Assembly: GCA_037576195.1 (NCBI GenBank)
Contig: CM075103.1
Location: 24,986,001 to 25,050,000 of the forward strand
DNA length: 64,000 nt
Source of the DNA: Phytoseiulus persimilis
Lineage: Eukaryota > Arthropoda > Arachnida > Mesostigmata > Phytoseiidae
Direction of reading: 5' to 3'
The translations under genes were made by a program, and so were the position numbers. The notes under the pieces are model-generated. The model ran no database searches, was not told where the DNA came from, and saw only the letters and a program-made list of their open reading frames with translations. Numbering within the stretch: position 1 is the stretch's first letter; every line of letters begins with the position of its first letter. Shown here piece by piece: positions 61,733-64,000 of this stretch.

Positions 61733-63885
61733 GGTGATTCCGGGACCAATCTGAACATACTCTCCCGAGTCTGGAGAGGTGATTCCGGTACGAGTCTGAC
61801 TATACTTTTCGAAAGCTGGAGGGGTGATTCTAGAACCGATCTGACCATACTTTTCAAAACGTGGAGGGGTGATTCCAAGACCAATCTGAGCATTACTTTC
61901 CAACTCTGGAGGGGTGATTCCGAGACCAATCTGAGCATTACTTCCCAACTCTGGAGGGGTGATTCCGAGACCAATCTGAGCATTACTTCTCAACTCTGGA
62001 GGGGTGATTCCAGGACCAATCTGAGCATTACTTCACAACTCTGGAGGGGTGATTCCGAGACCAATCTGAGCATCACTTCCCAACTCTGGAGGGGTGATTC
62101 CGAGACCAATCTGAGCATTATTTCCCAACTCTGGAGGGGTGATTCCGAGACCAATCTGAGCATTACTTCTCAAGTCTGGAGGGGTGATTCCGAGACCAAT
62201 CTGAGCATTACTTCCCAACTCTGGAGGGGTGATTCCGAGACTAATCTGAGCAATATTTCCCAACTCTGGAGGGGTGATTCCGAGACCAATCTGAGCATTA
62301 CTTCCCAACTCTGGAGGGGTGATTCCAAGACCAATCTGAGCATTGCTTCCCATCTCTGGAGGGGTGATTCCGAGACCAATCTGAGCATTACTTCCCAACT
62401 CTGGAGGGGTGATTCCGAGACCAATCTGAGCATTACTTCCCAACCCTGGAGGGGTGATTCCGAGACCAATCTGAGCATTACTTCTCAACTCTGGAGGGGT
62501 GATTCCGAGACCAATCTGAGCATTACTTCCCAACTCTGGAGGGGTGATTCCAAGACCAATCTGAGCATTACTTCACAACTCTGGAGGGGTGATTCCAAGA
62601 CCAATCTGAGCATTACTTCACAACTCTGGAGGGGTGATTCCGAGACCAATCTGAGCATTACTTCACAACTCTGGAGGGGTGATTCCGAGACCAATCTGAG
62701 CATTACTTCCCAACTCTGGAGGGGTGATTCCGAGACCAATCTGAGCATTACTTCCCAACTCTGGAGGGGTGATTCCGAGACCAATCTGAGCATTACTTCT
62801 CAACTCTGGAGGGGTGATTCCAGGACCAATCTGAGCATTACTTCACAACTCTGGAGGGGTGATTCCGAGACCAATCTGAGCATCACTTCCCAACTCTGGA
62901 GGGGTGATTCCGAGACCAATCTGAGCATTACTTCACAACTCTGGAGGGGTGATTCCGAGACCAATCTGAGCATTACTTCCCAACTCTGGAGGGGTGATTC
63001 CGAGACCAATCTGAGCATTACTTCTCAACTCTGGAGGGGTGATTCCGAGACCAATCTGAGCATTACTTCCCAACTCTGGAGGGGTGATTCCAAGACCAAT
63101 CTGAGCATTACTTCCCAACTCTGGAGGGGTGATTCCGAGACCAATCTGAGCATTACTTCCCAACTCTGGAGGGGTGATTCCGAGACCAATCTGAGCATTA
63201 CTTCTCAACTCTGGAGGGGTGATTCCAAGACCAATCTGAGCATTACTTCACAACTCTGGAGGGGTGATTCCGAGACCAATCTGAGCATTACTTCCCAACT
63301 CTGGAGGGGTGATTCCAAGACCAATCTGAGCATTACTTCACAACTCTGGAGGGGTGATTCCGAGACCAATCTGAGCATTACTTCCCAACTCTGGAGGGGT
63401 GATTCCGAGACCAATCTGAGCATTACTTCCCAACTCTGGAGGGGTGATTCCAAGACCAATCTGAGCATTACTTCCCAACTCTGGAGGGGTGATTCCAAGA
63501 CCAATCTGAGCATTACTTCCCAACTCTGGAGGGGTGATTCCAAGACCAATCTGAGCATTACTTCCCAACTCTGGAGGGGTGATTCCGAGACCAATCTGAG
63601 CATTACTTCCCAACTCTGGAGGGGTGATTCCGAGACCAATCTGAGCATTACTTCTCAACTCTGGAGGGGTGATTCCAAGACCAATCTGAGCATTACTTCA
63701 CAACTCTGGAGGGGTGATTCCGAGACCAATCTGAGCATTACTTCCCAACTCTGGAGGGGTGATTCCAAGACCAATCTGAGCATTACTTCACAACTCTGGA
63801 GGGGTGATTCCGAGACCAATCTGAGCATTACTTTCCAACTCCGGAGGGGTGATTCCGGGGTCAATCTGACCATATTTTTCAAAAT
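61733..63885 (+). repeat. Right 45-bp satellite array, nearly homogeneous
   Basis: About 48 monomers of the type CTCTGGAGGGGTGATTCCGA, GACCAATCTGAGCATTACTT, CCCAA. They differ mainly at two places (CCGAGACC or CCAAGACC; TTCCCAAC, TTCACAAC or TTCTCAAC). The outermost units at each end are more diverged. Compared with the left array, the typical monomer differs at about six of 45 positions. Plus-strand frame 61688-63904 is open for 738 codons, giving a 15-residue repeat (LWRGDSETNLSITSQ), but it starts at TTG in the palindromic centre and two minus frames are equally open. Confidence 0.95.
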
Positions 63886-64000
63886 CAGAATGCTGACCCA
63901 ATGAAGGGAGAGAAAAGTGCCTCGATGGCAGGGAGCACCGTCCAACCGCGCGCAGCGCGGCCGACTCCAGTCGGCCAAAGGCCGGCTGGTTATATATAGC

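Larger units (their letters stand above)
57852..64000. mobile_element. Giant foldback element with 45-bp satellite arms (right end cut by window)
   Basis: The order is: unique left end (57852-57956), left array (57957-61595), palindromic centre (61602-61727), right array (61733-63885), unique right end (63889-64000). The unique ends are inverted copies of each other: GCCGACTGGAGT, GGCCGCGCTGCGCGCGG, TTGGACGG, CATCGAGGCACTTTTCTCTC and GGGTCAGCAT occur in the same order on opposite strands. The arrays use one 45-bp monomer in opposite orientation. So the whole 6.1 kb is one inverted repeat, the architecture of foldback (FB/Galileo-type) transposons, not two chance satellites. Terminal hairpin GGCCGACTCCAGTCGGCC sits at 63959-63976. 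No transposase is encoded; open frames over the arrays only reflect a repeat length divisible by three. The outermost right bases and any target duplication lie outside the window. Confidence 0.85.

Noticed and set aside
57957-63885. CRISPR-like regular repeats
   Set aside because: The repeats are contiguous 45-bp monomers without unique spacers, in an animal-type genome. They are satellite arrays.

Overview
The window looks like nuclear DNA of a metazoan, most likely an arthropod. The base composition is close to 50% GC, the one conserved gene is animal-type, and the rest is dominated by decayed DNA transposons, LINE-type debris and inverted-repeat (foldback) elements. The conserved gene is an uninterrupted DEPDC1/DEPDC1B homologue. 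An intronless copy in a roughly 50% GC genome would fit a lineage with heavy intron loss, such as predatory mites, but that is only a guess.

Layout. 1-8.0 kb: no recognisable gene. 8.05-10.7 kb: the DEPDC1-like gene, with a GC-rich candidate promoter (perfect NRF1-type palindrome, CHR-like and E2F-like motifs) and AATAAA signals downstream. 10.7-31.7 kb: gene-poor DNA holding a miniature 45-bp-unit inverted repeat (16.6 kb), a foldback built of 17-bp units around a broken retroelement fragment (18.2-19.4 kb), a diverged direct duplication (23.2-23.5 kb), a widely spaced inverted repeat pair (27.0 and 29.4 kb) and a hAT-like terminus (28.3 kb). 31.7-34.0 kb: a TTAA-flanked foldback inside an older hAT-like element. 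36.8 kb: an unpaired 17-bp-unit array. 43.3-45.2 kb: a large palindrome made from the 3' end of a transposon encoding a SWIM zinc finger. 46.2-47.3 kb: an internally deleted hAT copy. 49.3-50.2 kb: a foldback with 15-bp units. 51.5-52.5 kb: the 3' end of a LINE. 56.0-57.85 kb: two foldbacks with 15-17-bp units. 57.85 kb to the window end: a very large foldback whose arms are 45-bp satellite arrays in opposite orientation, with matching unique ends and a palindromic centre; its right edge is cut by the window.

The most notable pattern is that at least four loci share one plan: two inverted arms made of degenerate 15-17-bp tandem units around a non-repetitive middle. Two further loci use the 45-bp unit in opposite topologies. 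None shows a recognisable transposase, so they look non-autonomous or self-templated. If transcribed, every one would give a long hairpin RNA. Apart from the DEPDC1 homologue no host gene could be supported. Most other open frames are short, overlap each other and match nothing recognisable.
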